A stretch of DNA of 64,000 nt from an uncultured Stenotrophomonas sp. (lineage in GTDB: Bacteria; Pseudomonadota; Gammaproteobacteria; Xanthomonadales; Xanthomonadaceae): contig NZ_CAMFIA010000006.1 in the NCBI RefSeq assembly GCF_945952405.1, positions 124,001-188,000 on the forward strand. The letters are read 5' to 3'. The notes beneath the pieces were generated by a model. It had not been told where the DNA came from. It was given only the letters and a program-made list of their open reading frames with translations, and did not search any database. Each line of letters begins with the position of its first letter. Within the stretch, counting starts at the first letter, position 1. Shown piece after piece: positions 1 through 8,358 of the stretch. The position numbers and the translations under genes were made by a program.

Positions 1-254
1 ACGTCATCGGGACCTGTGTCAGGCTGCTCTGTGCATGGTCCAGCCACACTGGTGAAGCGACAAGAGTTGCATCACAGACGCATGCCCGCATCGCACTGGA
101 GCGCGGCCTATTGGCCATGGATTTCGAAGCTGATCGCAAGGCGCTTCGAGTCGTCGCATCTTGTTTGACTCTGGAAGATGTGGACCAACGTTCGTAGTAT
201 CTTCCTATCAATTCCTTTGAAGCGCTGCGCTGGCTATCAGTGCTCGGCTGTGGT
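1..254. other. Left edge, no firm gene
   Basis: A reading frame open from the window edge ends at a TAG at 195-197 on the plus strand. Its last residues (ARIALERGLLAMDF, then EADRKALRVVAS) look protein-like, so it may be the 3' end of a gene that starts outside the window. It is too short to identify. Nothing else recognisable was seen up to the stop codon of the TauE/SafE gene at 255. Confidence 0.25.
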
Positions 255-1046
255 CTAGATCATAGCCGGCCAGCTCACCTTCCACAGCATGTATGCGGCA
301 GTAATGAAGATCAGTATTGCAAATATCGTGTTCAGAGCTCCACGATAGTTGGCGAGCTTCGTCGAAGTTGCTGCACCCGCAACACCGCCAGCCATGCCGG
401 CAACGACGAAAACTGCCGCGAGCTTCCAGTTGATCAGACCTGCATGCGCGTAGTTAAGTGCGGTGGTCATGCCAAATGCGGCGACGGCGACGAGCGAGCT
501 TCCGACGGCGGCGATGATCGGCATTCCCGTCGCGGCCACCAGTGCGGGCACGATGAGGAAACCTCCACCAATGCCAAAGAAGCCGGAAAGCCCGCCGGCG
601 GTGGCGCCCAGTCCAATCAGAGCTGGCGCGTTGCGTCTGCCGAGCCGAGCATCTGCGAGTCCAGGCGAGTTGCGCCTGCGAAGCATGGCGATGCCGACAA
701 CAACCATGACCACAGCAAACAGTGCCAGCAGTCTCTTGCCGTCGAACGCCTTGCCCAAGCTGGAACCGAGGTATGCGCCCGCGATCCCCACCAAGGCGAA
801 GACCGAGGCACAGGGCCAACGAACATTCCCTCTACGGGCATGCATCACCAGATTCGACACCGCATTAACCGCCACTGCCAGGGCGCTGGTGCCGATTGCC
901 ACATGCGGATTGTCCACTCCGACCACGTAGAGCATCAGTGGTACCGCCAGGATGGATCCGCCTCCGCCGACCACCCCCAGGACGAAGCCGGCCAGGATGC
1001 CAGACAGGCCGCCCAGCACCCACTGCAGCAGAGATAGCGTTTCCAT
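255..1046 (-). CDS. TauE/SafE family sulfite/sulfur anion exporter
   Basis: A 263-residue integral membrane protein with the TauE/SafE layout: hydrophobic helices in two halves. The first half carries a glycine-rich VGGGGSILAVPL stretch (about residues 25-37) and the second the matching GIGGGFLIVPAL stretch (about 158-170), the internally duplicated family signature. Members export sulfite, sulfoacetate or related anions across the inner membrane. It is the last gene of a five-gene minus-strand run whose other members are linked to persulfide and thiosulfate metabolism. It starts 3 bases past the stop of the DUF442 gene. Sulfite, the product of persulfide dioxygenase activity, is the natural candidate substrate; that is inferred from context. 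Confidence 0.9.
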   Translation of the reverse strand: METLSLLQWVLGGLSGILAGFVLGVVGGGGSILAVPLMLYVVGVDNPHVAIGTSALAVAVNAVSNLVMHARRGNVRWPCASVFALVGIAGAYLGSSLGKAFDGKRLLALFAVVMVVVGIAMLRRRNSPGLADARLGRRNAPALIGLGATAGGLSGFFGIGGGFLIVPALVAATGMPIIAAVGSSLVAVAAFGMTTALNYAHAGLINWKLAAVFVVAGMAGGVAGAATSTKLANYRGALNTIFAILIFITAAYMLWKVSWPAMI

Positions 1047-1049
1047 ATG

Positions 1050-1487
1050 TCAGTCGCCGGACGCCGGTCCTTGCTGCAGCCGTGTTGCGATGGAGGAAAG
1101 GTCATAGCCCGCGTCCGAAGCAACAGACAGGACGTGGGCAAACGACGCTCCATTGTGAACGACTTCCGACAGCGCCCAAAGCATCGCAGCACGGGTGCCG
1201 GTTCTGCAGTACGCGGCAACAGGGCGTGGCAGCGCGTCGATCAAATTGGCAAAGGTATGCACCTCATCATCGGTAATGACGCCAGGCACTACAGGAAGAT
1301 AGGCAAACTGCATGCCCGCCTGGTGGCAGGCAGCTTGCAGCGCATGGTGGCTGGGCTGCTCCGGCTGTTCGTCGTCGGGCCGGTTGCAAATCACGCTGGC
1401 AAAGCCCAGCTCCTTCAGGGCTTCAATATCCTCCGGCAGGAGCTGACCGGACACCTTGAGGCTGGCAGAGAGTGGCTTGAGGTTCAT
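1050..1487 (-). CDS. DUF442 / beta-lactamase-hydrolase-like sulfur transferase-phosphatase
   Basis: A 145-residue protein of the TIGR01244/DUF442 family, which has a protein-phosphatase-like fold. The signature loop AAYCRTGTRA (residues 91-100) matches the Cys-x5-Arg P-loop of dual-specificity phosphatases and sulfurtransferases. The start at 1487 was chosen because it gives the usual family length and its ATG overlaps the upstream stop codon (ATGA). A longer frame to 1742 only reads back into the neighbouring gene. In bigR-type operons this domain is either fused to the MBL dioxygenase (Blh) or encoded beside it, as here. It probably handles the sulfane sulfur or persulfide intermediate. Confidence 0.85.
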   Translation of the reverse strand: MNLKPLSASLKVSGQLLPEDIEALKELGFASVICNRPDDEQPEQPSHHALQAACHQAGMQFAYLPVVPGVITDDEVHTFANLIDALPRPVAAYCRTGTRAAMLWALSEVVHNGASFAHVLSVASDAGYDLSSIATRLQQGPASGD

Positions 1488-1915
1488 GGTTGTCCCGTAG
1501 TTGCAGTGGGGCGATGAATGAGTCCATGCAGGAGCACACCAGCGATCATTGCCGTGGCGAAGATGATCGCGAAGGGCTGGCCGGTTCCCAGCAACGCGAT
1601 GGCCGGGCCGGGACACACTCCGGCCAGTCCCCAACCCAGGCCGAATACCGCCGCACCGATGACCAGGCGCCGATCGATGATGCGAAGGGTGGGAATGTGC
1701 AGCGACGCGGCAAGCAGTGGTGTTCCTCGGGCGCGTATCCACAGGTAGGCTGCGCCGGAAGGAATCAGAGCGCCTAGCATGACCAGCGCCAAGGAGGGGT
1801 CCCAGGCGTCGCTCACATCAAGGAAAGCAAGCACGCGGGCTGGGTTGGCCATATCGGATACGACCAGGCCCAATCCGAAGAGTGCGCCGCACAGGAACGC
1901 GGCAAGACGGATCAT
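1484..1915 (-). CDS. YeeE/YedE family half-transporter (PmpB-like, DUF6691)
   Basis: A 143-residue membrane protein with about four hydrophobic segments. The motif GVCPGPAIALLG (about residues 98-110) carries the conserved Cys of YeeE/YedE sulfur transporters. Those transporters move thiosulfate or related sulfur through Cys-lined channels. It is half the size of E. coli YeeE and sits beside a second half-size gene, so the two probably form one heteromeric pore. Its ATG overlaps the upstream stop by 4 bases, and its own stop overlaps the DUF442 start, indicating translational coupling. Confidence 0.87.
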   Translation of the reverse strand: MIRLAAFLCGALFGLGLVVSDMANPARVLAFLDVSDAWDPSLALVMLGALIPSGAAYLWIRARGTPLLAASLHIPTLRIIDRRLVIGAAVFGLGWGLAGVCPGPAIALLGTGQPFAIIFATAMIAGVLLHGLIHRPTATTGQP

Positions 1916-2352
1916 GCCGGGCCTCCGGTCGCAATCTGTACCAGGGTCGCCGTGGCCATGCCCACGAGCATGAACACGCAGGTCGCCACCACCGAACGCG
2001 GCGATGCCCGGCCTAGTCCGCAGACACCGTGCCCACTGGTACAGCCAGCGCCAAGGCGAGTTCCGTAACCCACCAGCAGTCCGGCAATCACCAATACCAC
2101 TGCTCCGTTTGCGGAGAGCGGCGGCAGGGGTATGGGCCTGGCCGCCATTGCCAAGCCTGACGCCAGGGCAAGTCCGGCCAGGAAGAGGGCAGCACTGCTG
2201 CGTCCGCCGTCACCCGGCATGCCCAGTGTCCTGGCAAGCAGACCCGAGATGCCAGCAACGCGCCCGAGAAGGAGTAGATAGGCTCCGGCCGCTGTTCCGA
2301 TCATGGCACCGCCAGCGAGCGGCCAATACCAAGCCAGATGAGAGAGCGTCAT
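1912..2352 (-). CDS. YeeE/YedE family half-transporter (PmpA-like)
   Basis: The first half of the split YeeE/YedE transporter, 146 residues from the ATG at 2352. It contains the family motif GAGCTSGHGVCGLGR (about residues 104-118), whose two Cys line the sulfur channel. The start was chosen because it overlaps the stop of the MBL gene by 4 bases; an upstream extension adds an arginine-rich run that looks non-coding. Together with the downstream partner it probably imports or exports a small sulfur species in step with the persulfide dioxygenase. Confidence 0.88.
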   Translation of the reverse strand: MTLSHLAWYWPLAGGAMIGTAAGAYLLLLGRVAGISGLLARTLGMPGDGGRSSAALFLAGLALASGLAMAARPIPLPPLSANGAVVLVIAGLLVGYGTRLGAGCTSGHGVCGLGRASPRSVVATCVFMLVGMATATLVQIATGGPA

Positions 2353-3290
2353 AGCAGGTCCACCGGCAGCTTGAGGTAGCGCACGCCGTTCTCTTCGGGT
2401 TCGGGCAGATGGCCGGCGCACATGTTGACCTGCACTGACGGCAGGATCAGCCGTGGCATCGGAAGCGTGGCATCACGAGCCTCCCGCAGTTCCACGAACA
2501 TGGCTTCACTCACGCCCTCGTGCACATGCAGGTTGGTTGTCCTTTCGGCACCGATGGTTGTTTCCCATGCGAAATGGTCCCGGCCGGTGGCTTTGTAGTC
2601 ATGGCACAGGAATACGCGGGCGGCGTCGGGCAGGGACAGCAGGCGCTGGATCGAGCGATACAACTGGCGCGCCGAGCCACCTGGAAAGTCGCATCGGGCG
2701 GTGCCGTAGTCCGGCATGAACAGCGTGTCTCCAGGAAACACGGCGTCGCCGATCACGTACGCCAGACAAGCGGGGGTATGGCCTGGCACATGCAGCGACA
2801 TCGCCTGCAGATTACCGATGCGGAAGGAGGCACCGTCAGCGAACAGGCGATCGAACTGGCTGCCATCCCGCTTGAACGCAGTACCGGCATTGAACACCTT
2901 GCCGAAGGTTTCCTGGACTGCGGTGATGTGTTCGCCAATAGCCAGCGCGCCTCCCACCTGCTCCTGCAGCCATGGAGCCGCGGACAGGTGGTCGGCATGC
3001 GCGTGGGTTTCCAGCAACCATTGCACCTGCAGGCGCTCGGCACGTACGTAGTCCACCAACGCCGATGCGGAGGACGTGGACGTGCGGCCTGCGGCCATGT
3101 CGAAGTCCAGGACACTGTCGATGATGGCGCACGCTGAAGACGTTGGATCGCGTACGACGTGGCTGGCAGTGAACGTAGCAGGATCAAAGAACGTCTTCAC
3201 GGAAGGCGAGGGAAACAGGCCGGCACGCGCATCGCTGACCAGGCGCACAGCCTGATCCAGGGGGGCGTCTACCGCTACGGATGGAATCAT
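2349..3290 (-). CDS. MBL-fold persulfide dioxygenase-like protein (Blh/ETHE1 type)
   Basis: A 313-residue metallo-beta-lactamase-fold enzyme. The metal-binding motif THAHADH lies at residues 95-101, with later ligands in VPGHTPA and FLCHDYKA. The family oxidises glutathione persulfide to sulfite using non-haem iron. The ATG at 3290 was chosen because GGAG lies about 6 bases upstream; the frame stays open to 3347 but that start would fall inside the palindromic operator. It is the first gene of the minus-strand operon and is divergent from an ArsR regulator with the BigR cysteine pair. It is probably induced when sulfide or persulfide relieves that repressor. Confidence 0.9.
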   Translation of the reverse strand: MIPSVAVDAPLDQAVRLVSDARAGLFPSPSVKTFFDPATFTASHVVRDPTSSACAIIDSVLDFDMAAGRTSTSSASALVDYVRAERLQVQWLLETHAHADHLSAAPWLQEQVGGALAIGEHITAVQETFGKVFNAGTAFKRDGSQFDRLFADGASFRIGNLQAMSLHVPGHTPACLAYVIGDAVFPGDTLFMPDYGTARCDFPGGSARQLYRSIQRLLSLPDAARVFLCHDYKATGRDHFAWETTIGAERTTNLHVHEGVSEAMFVELREARDATLPMPRLILPSVQVNMCAGHLPEPEENGVRYLKLPVDLL

Positions 3291-3324
3291 GACTGGCTCC
3301 AGGAGGCTTCGTGGCCTGAGAATT

Positions 3325-3343
3325 ACATAGTTACGTAATATGT
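3325..3343. promoter_or_regulatory. AT-rich operator between bigR-like gene and its target operon
   Basis: The intergenic gap holds a perfect 8-bp palindrome TTACGTAA (3331-3338) flanked by ACATA on the left and its complement TATGT on the right, in an otherwise GC-rich region. The position between two divergent genes, and the ArsR regulator next door, make it the likely repressor site. Binding is inferred. Confidence 0.65.
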
Positions 3344-3380
3344 GCAACTATTGAAACATGCTAGATTGCACGGCTTACCC

Positions 3381-3755
3381 ATGGTGTTCGCATCACATCA
3401 GCCGCCCAAGTTGCCATTGCCTGTGACCAGCCCCCCATTCAGCCCGTCTGACCTAGCCACGATGAAGGAGCGCGTGCCCGAAGTGGCCGAGTTGCTGCGC
3501 TTCATGGCCACCCCCTCGCGCCTGTTGCTGCTATGCCAGCTCGCGCAAGGTGAAATGACGGTGGGCGGACTGGAGGAAGCCACCGGCATTCGACAGCCGG
3601 CGCTCTCCCAGCAACTGGCCGAACTCCGTCAGCGAAAGCTTGTAGCGACCCGACGGGAATCACGGTCGATCATCTACCGCATGGCAGACCCGCGCGTTGC
3701 AGCATTGCTGGGCGCGATGCATGGGATCTTCTGTGCGGACGATACATCAACGTGA
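3381..3755 (+). CDS. ArsR/SmtB repressor, BigR/SqrR-type sulfane-sulfur sensor
   Basis: A winged-helix ArsR-family repressor of 124 residues from the ATG at 3381. The frame is open back to a GTG at 3342, but that lies inside the operator. The recognition helix region reads TGIRQPALSQQLAELR. Two Cys, in LLLLCQLAQG and GIFCADD, are 66 residues apart. This is the spacing of the Cys42/Cys108 pair in Xylella BigR, which forms a disulfide or polysulfide switch when exposed to sulfane sulfur. With the divergent blh-pmpAB-tauE operon this is a well-supported persulfide-responsive unit. Confidence 0.9.
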   Translation: MVFASHQPPKLPLPVTSPPFSPSDLATMKERVPEVAELLRFMATPSRLLLLCQLAQGEMTVGGLEEATGIRQPALSQQLAELRQRKLVATRRESRSIIYRMADPRVAALLGAMHGIFCADDTST

Positions 3756-3921
3756 AGTGCCCTAGGACGTCCGAGAAGGGACAGGCTAGAGTCATTGACC
3801 AGGGAGGGGGCTTAGGCCATTGCCGTAGCGCTCCCAAACTCATTGACCGTATCGAGCTCAAGGTCAGCCGTGGTCTGGGATGTTAATCAGGCATGGGGTG
3901 GCTGTCGGCTAATGGCCGAAA

Positions 3922-3951
3922 GCGGCCTCCAGATTGCCCTAAGGAGGCCGC
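3922..3951 (-). terminator. Hairpin terminator for the integrase remnant
   Basis: A perfect 9-bp inverted repeat, GCGGCCTCC and GGAGGCCGC, with a 12-base loop. On the minus strand it is followed by a short T run (TTTC). It lies about 20 bases downstream of the truncated integrase stop codon, so it is probably the original terminator of that gene. Confidence 0.6.
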
Positions 3952-3973
3952 GGTTCCTCTAGATACTCTCCCC

Positions 3974-4240
3974 TTAGGCCTCTGTTTGCTCCGCCAGTTC
4001 CAATGCGTCTTCAACCTCAATCCCTAAGTACCTCACAGTGCTCTCAAGTTCGGTGTGGCCCAGCAGGATCTGAACTGCGCGGAGATTCTTGGTGCGGCGA
4101 TATATCAGCGATGCCTTGGTCCGTCGCATGCTGTGGGTACCGTAGCTGTTGCGGTCGAGTCCAATAGCTGTAACCCACGAGCCCACAATGCGTGCGTACT
4201 GTCGCGTTGAGAGGTGGCCATCCCTCAGTCCAGGGAACAA
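3974..4240 (-). pseudogene. C-terminal fragment of tyrosine recombinase/integrase
   Basis: The 88 residues match only the C-terminal catalytic part of a tyrosine recombinase: the HSMRRTKAS box with a catalytic His/Arg, then ILLGHTELESTVRYLGIE with the LGH motif and the Tyr nucleophile. Full-length relatives are around 200 residues or more. Upstream the frame continues a few codons (YLFPGL) and then meets a TAG near 4259, so the N-terminal half is missing. This is a relic marking an old mobile-element boundary beside the sulfur operon. Confidence 0.85.
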
Positions 4241-4410
4241 GTAAGATGCCGACTACAGGTACTCAAGTGGTTTCGAGAAGGCCAGAGAATCGTGCTCACG
4301 CAGGCCCACTTCCATGAGATGGTTCTAAGGCTGAGAGATTTCCCCGCGGGACTGCTTACCCCGACCTACAATCCGTTTCCAAGCATCGCCGGCAAAGGGG
4401 AGGGCGGTTA

Positions 4411-4764
4411 ATGAGGTGCCTCAATCTAGTGGCCTTTGCTCTACTTTTGCTGTCTTACGGCGCCGCTGCCCAGCAATTACGCTCGGCCGTGGGGACGCAG
4501 CCGCCGCCCGGATACACAGCTACGACACCTAAGGCTAGCAATCCCGGCGCCGAGCCGCTCAAATGCCAGCAGCATGCGGATCCACGCATCCGGCTGTACT
4601 GCACAGACATTGAACGTTCGCTTATCCAAAGTGAAGCTCGGCGCCAAGGCATACCGACGCCATCGAGCGAGATTGTCCGCATGCCTGCCTATGGCAGCGC
4701 TCTGAGCAACGGCTGGGAACAACTACGAAATGCCAAGGGTGAGTGGCTGCGTTGTCGGGAGTAG
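4411..4764 (+). CDS. Small secreted protein, unknown
   Basis: A 117-residue protein with a clear signal peptide (hydrophobic run VAFALLLLSYGAAA, cleavage likely at AAA-QQ). The mature part has four Cys, in pairs around KCQQH, YCTDI and WLRCRE, which could form disulfides in the periplasm. I do not recognise a family. It starts right after a GGAGGGCGG purine-rich stretch. A strong hairpin follows 6 bases after the stop, and the same hairpin occurs in the filamentous prophage at 36.3 kb. It may therefore be a leftover cargo gene of a related element. Confidence 0.6.
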   Translation: MRCLNLVAFALLLLSYGAAAQQLRSAVGTQPPPGYTATTPKASNPGAEPLKCQQHADPRIRLYCTDIERSLIQSEARRQGIPTPSSEIVRMPAYGSALSNGWEQLRNAKGEWLRCRE

Positions 4765-4770
4765 CGATGC

Positions 4771-4795
4771 GGGGTGTAGGGGCGGCGCCCCTACG
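4771..4795. repeat. 25-bp hairpin repeat, copy 1 (inverted copy at 36276-36300)
   Basis: The core is GTAGGGGC, a 3-base loop, then GCCCCTAC (4776-4794). The whole 25 bases are the exact reverse complement of 36276-36300 in the filamentous prophage. It sits just after a stop codon and so can act as a terminator. Confidence 0.75.
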
Positions 4796-4952
4796 TATGC
4801 GCCGTGCTCGGACTTTTAGCTGGCGCCCCGTTACGCTCAAGCCGCATTTGTGCTGCGCCGGTCAAGCGTACGCGCTATGGCTTCTGCTGCGGCGCCAGGA
4901 ACTAAGCTCGCTGAAATTTGATATGGGAGTACATCCACGATCCGAGGTTCCG

Positions 4953-5312
4953 ATGCGATTGCCGGATCTGCACGCAGCGGCAGCTAGCTACATCAGCTCT
5001 TTTGAGGCATGGGTTGCGAACCTAGCACGACTACAATCGCTGGTTCCTCGCTCCAACAGACAGTCGATGCTGTGTGACCCGTTCAGCTATTCCTCGCACT
5101 GGGCGCTGCACCAACCCGGTACAACTTGGAGTTGCCCGACGCATCTGCGCTTAGACGTACGGAAGGATATCGGCCTCTGTGACAAGGGTCGTGTTCAAAG
5201 GGAAGAGTACGATCTAGTCAGGGCTATGGGGCGGCGCAGCGAACGGCTTCTGGAAAAGCTCCTTAGGTCAAAGCGAAGGCGCTGGGCCGCTGCTCCGGAC
5301 ATCCCTCTGTGA
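4953..5312 (+). CDS. Hypothetical protein, unknown
   Basis: A possible 119-residue protein starting MRLPDLHAAA, with alternative starts at 4923 and upstream. The C-terminal part (REEYDLVRAMGRRSERLLEK) looks helical and charged. No family is recognised, the upstream extension is arginine- and alanine-rich and looks non-coding, and the start has no obvious ribosome binding site. It lies in a scarred region between the integrase relic and the DJ-1 gene, so it may be a relic itself. Confidence 0.35.
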   Translation: MRLPDLHAAAASYISSFEAWVANLARLQSLVPRSNRQSMLCDPFSYSSHWALHQPGTTWSCPTHLRLDVRKDIGLCDKGRVQREEYDLVRAMGRRSERLLEKLLRSKRRRWAAAPDIPL

Positions 5313-5856
5313 AGACGTCGCAGGCACTCGAAACTAAAGCATCGGTCCTTGCATGACAACGACCTCGTCGGACGCACCCGTCGCGCACCATTGCGACAGC
5401 ACCTATCGGCTATTGCGATCGTGCTTGTGCCAGCACCCTGATCTCGATCGTCTGGAGTAGCGTAGGAATGCCGACGCGCTTCAAGCTCAATTCGACTACG
5501 AATTGGAGTTTGCTCAGCGTTTCATCGATTTCGCTGCGGCGACTACGCTTCGTCTCCTACCGAAGCCCCTTGTCGCGCCTGGATCGGCCGAAGCGTTCGA
5601 CTTATCATGCCACCGATTCGCAAGCCGGTTTCGGCCAGGCTCCGTTCCTCGTCTTATCGATAAGCGTGCGTTATCAGGGGTAGGGCGCGAGCCGCCTTCT
5701 TAACTGGGGAAGGAGCTCAGCCCCAGTCGTCCTGGGATGGCCCATCCGAGGAAATGGCAAGCGTCGGAATGCAACCACGTATGGTGGATATGCGATTTCC
5801 TCCCCAAGGCTTTGACTCCTGCGCCGAGGCTGGCCAATGCAGAACAGGCTTGAAAA
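5313..5856. other. Gene-poor stretch
   Basis: No convincing gene. A plus-strand frame ending near 5703 reads LQAQFDYELEFAQRFIDFAA, which has a protein-like composition but is interrupted upstream by a stop; it may be a decayed gene. Base composition is lower in GC than the flanking operons, fitting a scar left by a mobile element. Confidence 0.4.
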
Positions 5857-6552
5857 CTAATTGTTGCCATCTAGCGCGGCCACTACTGCCTTGGCTGTCA
5901 CCTTGGCTGATTGCGGATTCTGCCCCGTTACAAGTCTTCCATCGACTACAACTTTTGGCACGAACGGAAGAACTGCCTTTTCGTAGAGTGCACCTCTACA
6001 AGACATTTCTTGCTGGGCGTTGTAAGGCATCTCCTTGGAAACACCCGCCAGGATTTCCTCTGTCCAGGAAAACCCGGTGATTCGCCGCCCCTTGACGAGG
6101 AGTTCGCCCCCGCTGAGCCGGGTGTTGAGAAGGCCGCAGTATCCATGACAGACCGCCGAAACAATGCCGCCTCGTTCATAGATGATGCGAGTGATCTCTT
6201 GGAGTGGATACGACTCTGGGAAGTCCCACATCACCGCGTGCCCGCCGGTGAAGTAGATTGCATCGAAGATCGTTGGATCCACCTGGGCAGGGCTGAGGGT
6301 GCTATCCAGAAGGGACATCTGATCGGGACGCTCCAACCAGTTTCGAGCTGAACGATCCAGTAGAGGCCACTTGAGTGCGCGGGGCTCCAGTGGCGAAAGG
6401 CCGCCCTGAGGGCTCACCAGAACTTGTTCGTAGCCGTGGTGAGCAAACACGTCGTAGGCGTGCGTCAGTTCCGACAACCAAAGCCCTGTCCTATGCGCAG
6501 GGTTCTCAAAGTGGGAGACATTTGTAACGACGTTCAGTACTCGCTTGGTCAT
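5857..6552 (-). CDS. DJ-1/PfpI family protein (Hsp31-like glyoxalase/deglycase)
   Basis: A 231-residue protein of the type 1 glutamine amidotransferase-like fold. The nucleophile elbow AVCHGYCG puts the catalytic Cys at 135 followed by His136. A conserved Glu lies at about residue 28 (LSELTHAYDVF), and FTGGHAVMWDFP precedes the elbow. This Glu/Cys/His arrangement is that of Hsp31-type glyoxalase III and deglycase enzymes, which detoxify methylglyoxal. It is monocistronic and next to redox and aldehyde genes, consistent with electrophile stress. Confidence 0.87.
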   Translation of the reverse strand: MTKRVLNVVTNVSHFENPAHRTGLWLSELTHAYDVFAHHGYEQVLVSPQGGLSPLEPRALKWPLLDRSARNWLERPDQMSLLDSTLSPAQVDPTIFDAIYFTGGHAVMWDFPESYPLQEITRIIYERGGIVSAVCHGYCGLLNTRLSGGELLVKGRRITGFSWTEEILAGVSKEMPYNAQQEMSCRGALYEKAVLPFVPKVVVDGRLVTGQNPQSAKVTAKAVVAALDGNN

Positions 6553-6728
6553 CGCTCATCCTCGAAGCGCGCCAGCCATCATGTCGGTTGCAGGCACTAG
6601 AAGTGCAATGTCGCATGCAGTGACTGGAAGGGACGGATTGGGCAGGTGCACCCCTCAAGCGGACAGCCGTGCGTACACGGCTGTCACGTATGCAACCTGA
6701 CTGCACGGGTGTGCGACACCCCAGCTTT

Positions 6729-7559
6729 TCAGCTATTCACGAAATCAAGGAGGTCCTGGTTGACCTGATCGGCATGCGTGGTCGGAATGCCATGCGGTGC
6801 GCCCTTGTAGGTGTTGAGCTTTCCGTTCTTCACCAGCTTGGCAGACAGCAGCCCGGAGTCGGCATACGGCACAACCTGGTCGTCATCCCCGTGGATTACC
6901 AGTACGGGGATCGTGATTCCCTTCAGGTCCTCAGTGAAATCGGTCTGCGAGAATGCGACGATGCCATCGTAGTGCGCCTTGGCCCCGCCCATCATCCCTT
7001 GCCTCCACCAGTTCCAGATCACGGCATCAGAGGGTTCGGCGCCAGGGCGGTTGTACCCGTAGAACGGCCCTGCAGGGACGTCGTAGTAGAACTTTGCACG
7101 GTTGGCGGCGAGCTGAGCCTGGAAGTCGTCGAAGACTTCCTTGGGAGTGCCTTCGGGATTTCCAGCAGTCTTGACCATCAGCGGGGGGACGGCACTGATC
7201 AGGACCGCCTTGGACACTTTGTCTTCCCCATGACGGGCAATGTAGCGGACCACCTCTCCGCCACCTGTTGAGTGGCCGACATGCGTGGCACCTTGAACGC
7301 CAAGGTGGGTCACTACGGCTGCCACATCATCTGCATAGTGGTCCATGTCGTGTCCATCCCATACCTGCGTGGATCGACCATGCCCCCGCCGATCATGGGC
7401 CACCACACGGAATCCCTTGTTCACGAAGAACAGCATCTGCGCGTCCCAGTCATCGCTGGTCAGAGGCCAGCCATGATGAAAGTAGATGACCTTGCCGTTC
7501 TTCGGGCCCCAGTCTTTGTAGTAGATTTCGACGCCGTCGCTTGTCGTTACGTAGCTCAT
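6729..7559 (-). CDS. Alpha/beta hydrolase, non-haem chloroperoxidase/esterase type
   Basis: A 276-residue alpha/beta hydrolase from the ATG at 7559 (MSYVTTSDGV). The oxyanion motif HGW lies at 29-31. The nucleophile elbow GHSTG at 95-99 has Ser97. The acid lies in HGDDDQVVP and the base His in GAPHGIP near the C terminus. This is the cofactor-free haloperoxidase/arylesterase subfamily. The frame is open to 7652, but the extension is arginine-rich. The upstream promoter carries the MerR-type operator shared by the neighbouring genes, so expression is probably controlled by the divergent MerR protein. Confidence 0.88.
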   Translation of the reverse strand: MSYVTTSDGVEIYYKDWGPKNGKVIYFHHGWPLTSDDWDAQMLFFVNKGFRVVAHDRRGHGRSTQVWDGHDMDHYADDVAAVVTHLGVQGATHVGHSTGGGEVVRYIARHGEDKVSKAVLISAVPPLMVKTAGNPEGTPKEVFDDFQAQLAANRAKFYYDVPAGPFYGYNRPGAEPSDAVIWNWWRQGMMGGAKAHYDGIVAFSQTDFTEDLKGITIPVLVIHGDDDQVVPYADSGLLSAKLVKNGKLNTYKGAPHGIPTTHADQVNQDLLDFVNS

Positions 7560-7677
7560 CTCGCTCTCCAAGATAGGTATGACTGTCAGTTCGCGAGTGA
7601 AACCCCGCGAACTGGGCGATGGCCGGCCATGGGCTGCCCGTCCGCACCGCAAACGCTGCCACGCTGGCGGTCAAATG

Positions 7678-7708
7678 AGTGTATGTTTAAAGCTGACTTT
7701 AAGGTCAA
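7678..7708 (-). promoter_or_regulatory. MerR-type promoter A (minus strand)
   Basis: Read on the minus strand, a -35 box TTGACC (7703-7708) is separated by 19 bases from a -10 box TACACT (7678-7683). The spacer contains TTAAAG and CTTTAA arms, the dyad expected of a MerR operator. It points toward the alpha/beta hydrolase at 7559. Confidence 0.7.
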
Positions 7709-7718
7709 GGGGGCGAAA

Positions 7719-8186
7719 GTGAAGATCGGAGAATTGGCCAAGGCTACGGGCCTCAGCACTTCGCGCATTCGGTTCTACGAGGCAGAGGGGCTTATCGGCA
7801 TTGCCCCTCGGGGCAACAATGGCTACCGCGTTTACTCGCCTGAGACCGCCGGCGTGCTGCAGATCATCGATAGCGCGCAGCGCGCTGGATTCTCGTTGGA
7901 TCAGATCCGGCAGTTCCTGCCGGCTGGCCAGGCAAAGTGGGACCACGAGGGCTTGGTCGAATCACTGACCGCAAGAGTAGGGGAGATTCGACAATTGATC
8001 CGGCAGCTCCGGCAGAGCGAGGCACGCCTGATCAGCATCATCGACGGTGTCAGTCAGCGTCCCGACGGCATCTCGTGTACCGATAACATGGCAAGGCTGA
8101 TGAAGCTCCTTGACGCTCATCCAGCGCCGCATGCATCAGATTCTGCTCATCGCGTGAGAGCTGCCCGCAAGCCCAAATCGACCTGA
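7719..8186 (+). CDS. MerR family regulator 1
   Basis: A MerR-family activator starting at a GTG (VKIGELAKATGLST), 155 residues. The N-terminal winged helix includes the family motif SRIRFYEAEGLI and NGYRVYSPE. A dimerising coiled coil follows (residues about 80-125, rich in RQLIRQLRQSE). An in-frame ATG at 7683 lies inside the promoter/operator, so the GTG is preferred. A single Cys in ISCTDN near the end is shared with MerR 2. Its operator-like sites lie in its own upstream region and before the ADC-like gene. Confidence 0.88.
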   Translation: MKIGELAKATGLSTSRIRFYEAEGLIGIAPRGNNGYRVYSPETAGVLQIIDSAQRAGFSLDQIRQFLPAGQAKWDHEGLVESLTARVGEIRQLIRQLRQSEARLISIIDGVSQRPDGISCTDNMARLMKLLDAHPAPHASDSAHRVRAARKPKST

Positions 8187-8293
8187 TGACACGCCAGTAG
8201 CGCAACCTGGCGCTAAGCCCTCATTACGCGAGCGGCGTGGAACGGCCTGGACGCGGGCGAAGTCGACCCAAAAGAGAGGAGAGGTGGGAGGGG

Positions 8294-8324
8294 TTGACCT
8301 TAAAGTTAACTTCAATCCTATGCT
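8294..8324 (+). promoter_or_regulatory. MerR-type promoter B (plus strand)
   Basis: TTGACC (8294-8299) and TATGCT (8319-8324) are separated by 19 bases. The spacer holds the near-palindrome TTAAAGTTAACTTCAA. The 19-bp spacing is diagnostic of MerR-activated promoters. It lies 35 bases upstream of the ADC-like gene start. Confidence 0.78.
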
Positions 8325-8358
8325 CAAGGGCACCCCCTCCGCCTTCAGGGCAATAGAC

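Noticed and set aside
240..1037. Long plus-strand frame over the TauE/SafE gene
   Set aside because: Cys/His/Arg-rich antisense composition; the minus strand holds the clear membrane protein.
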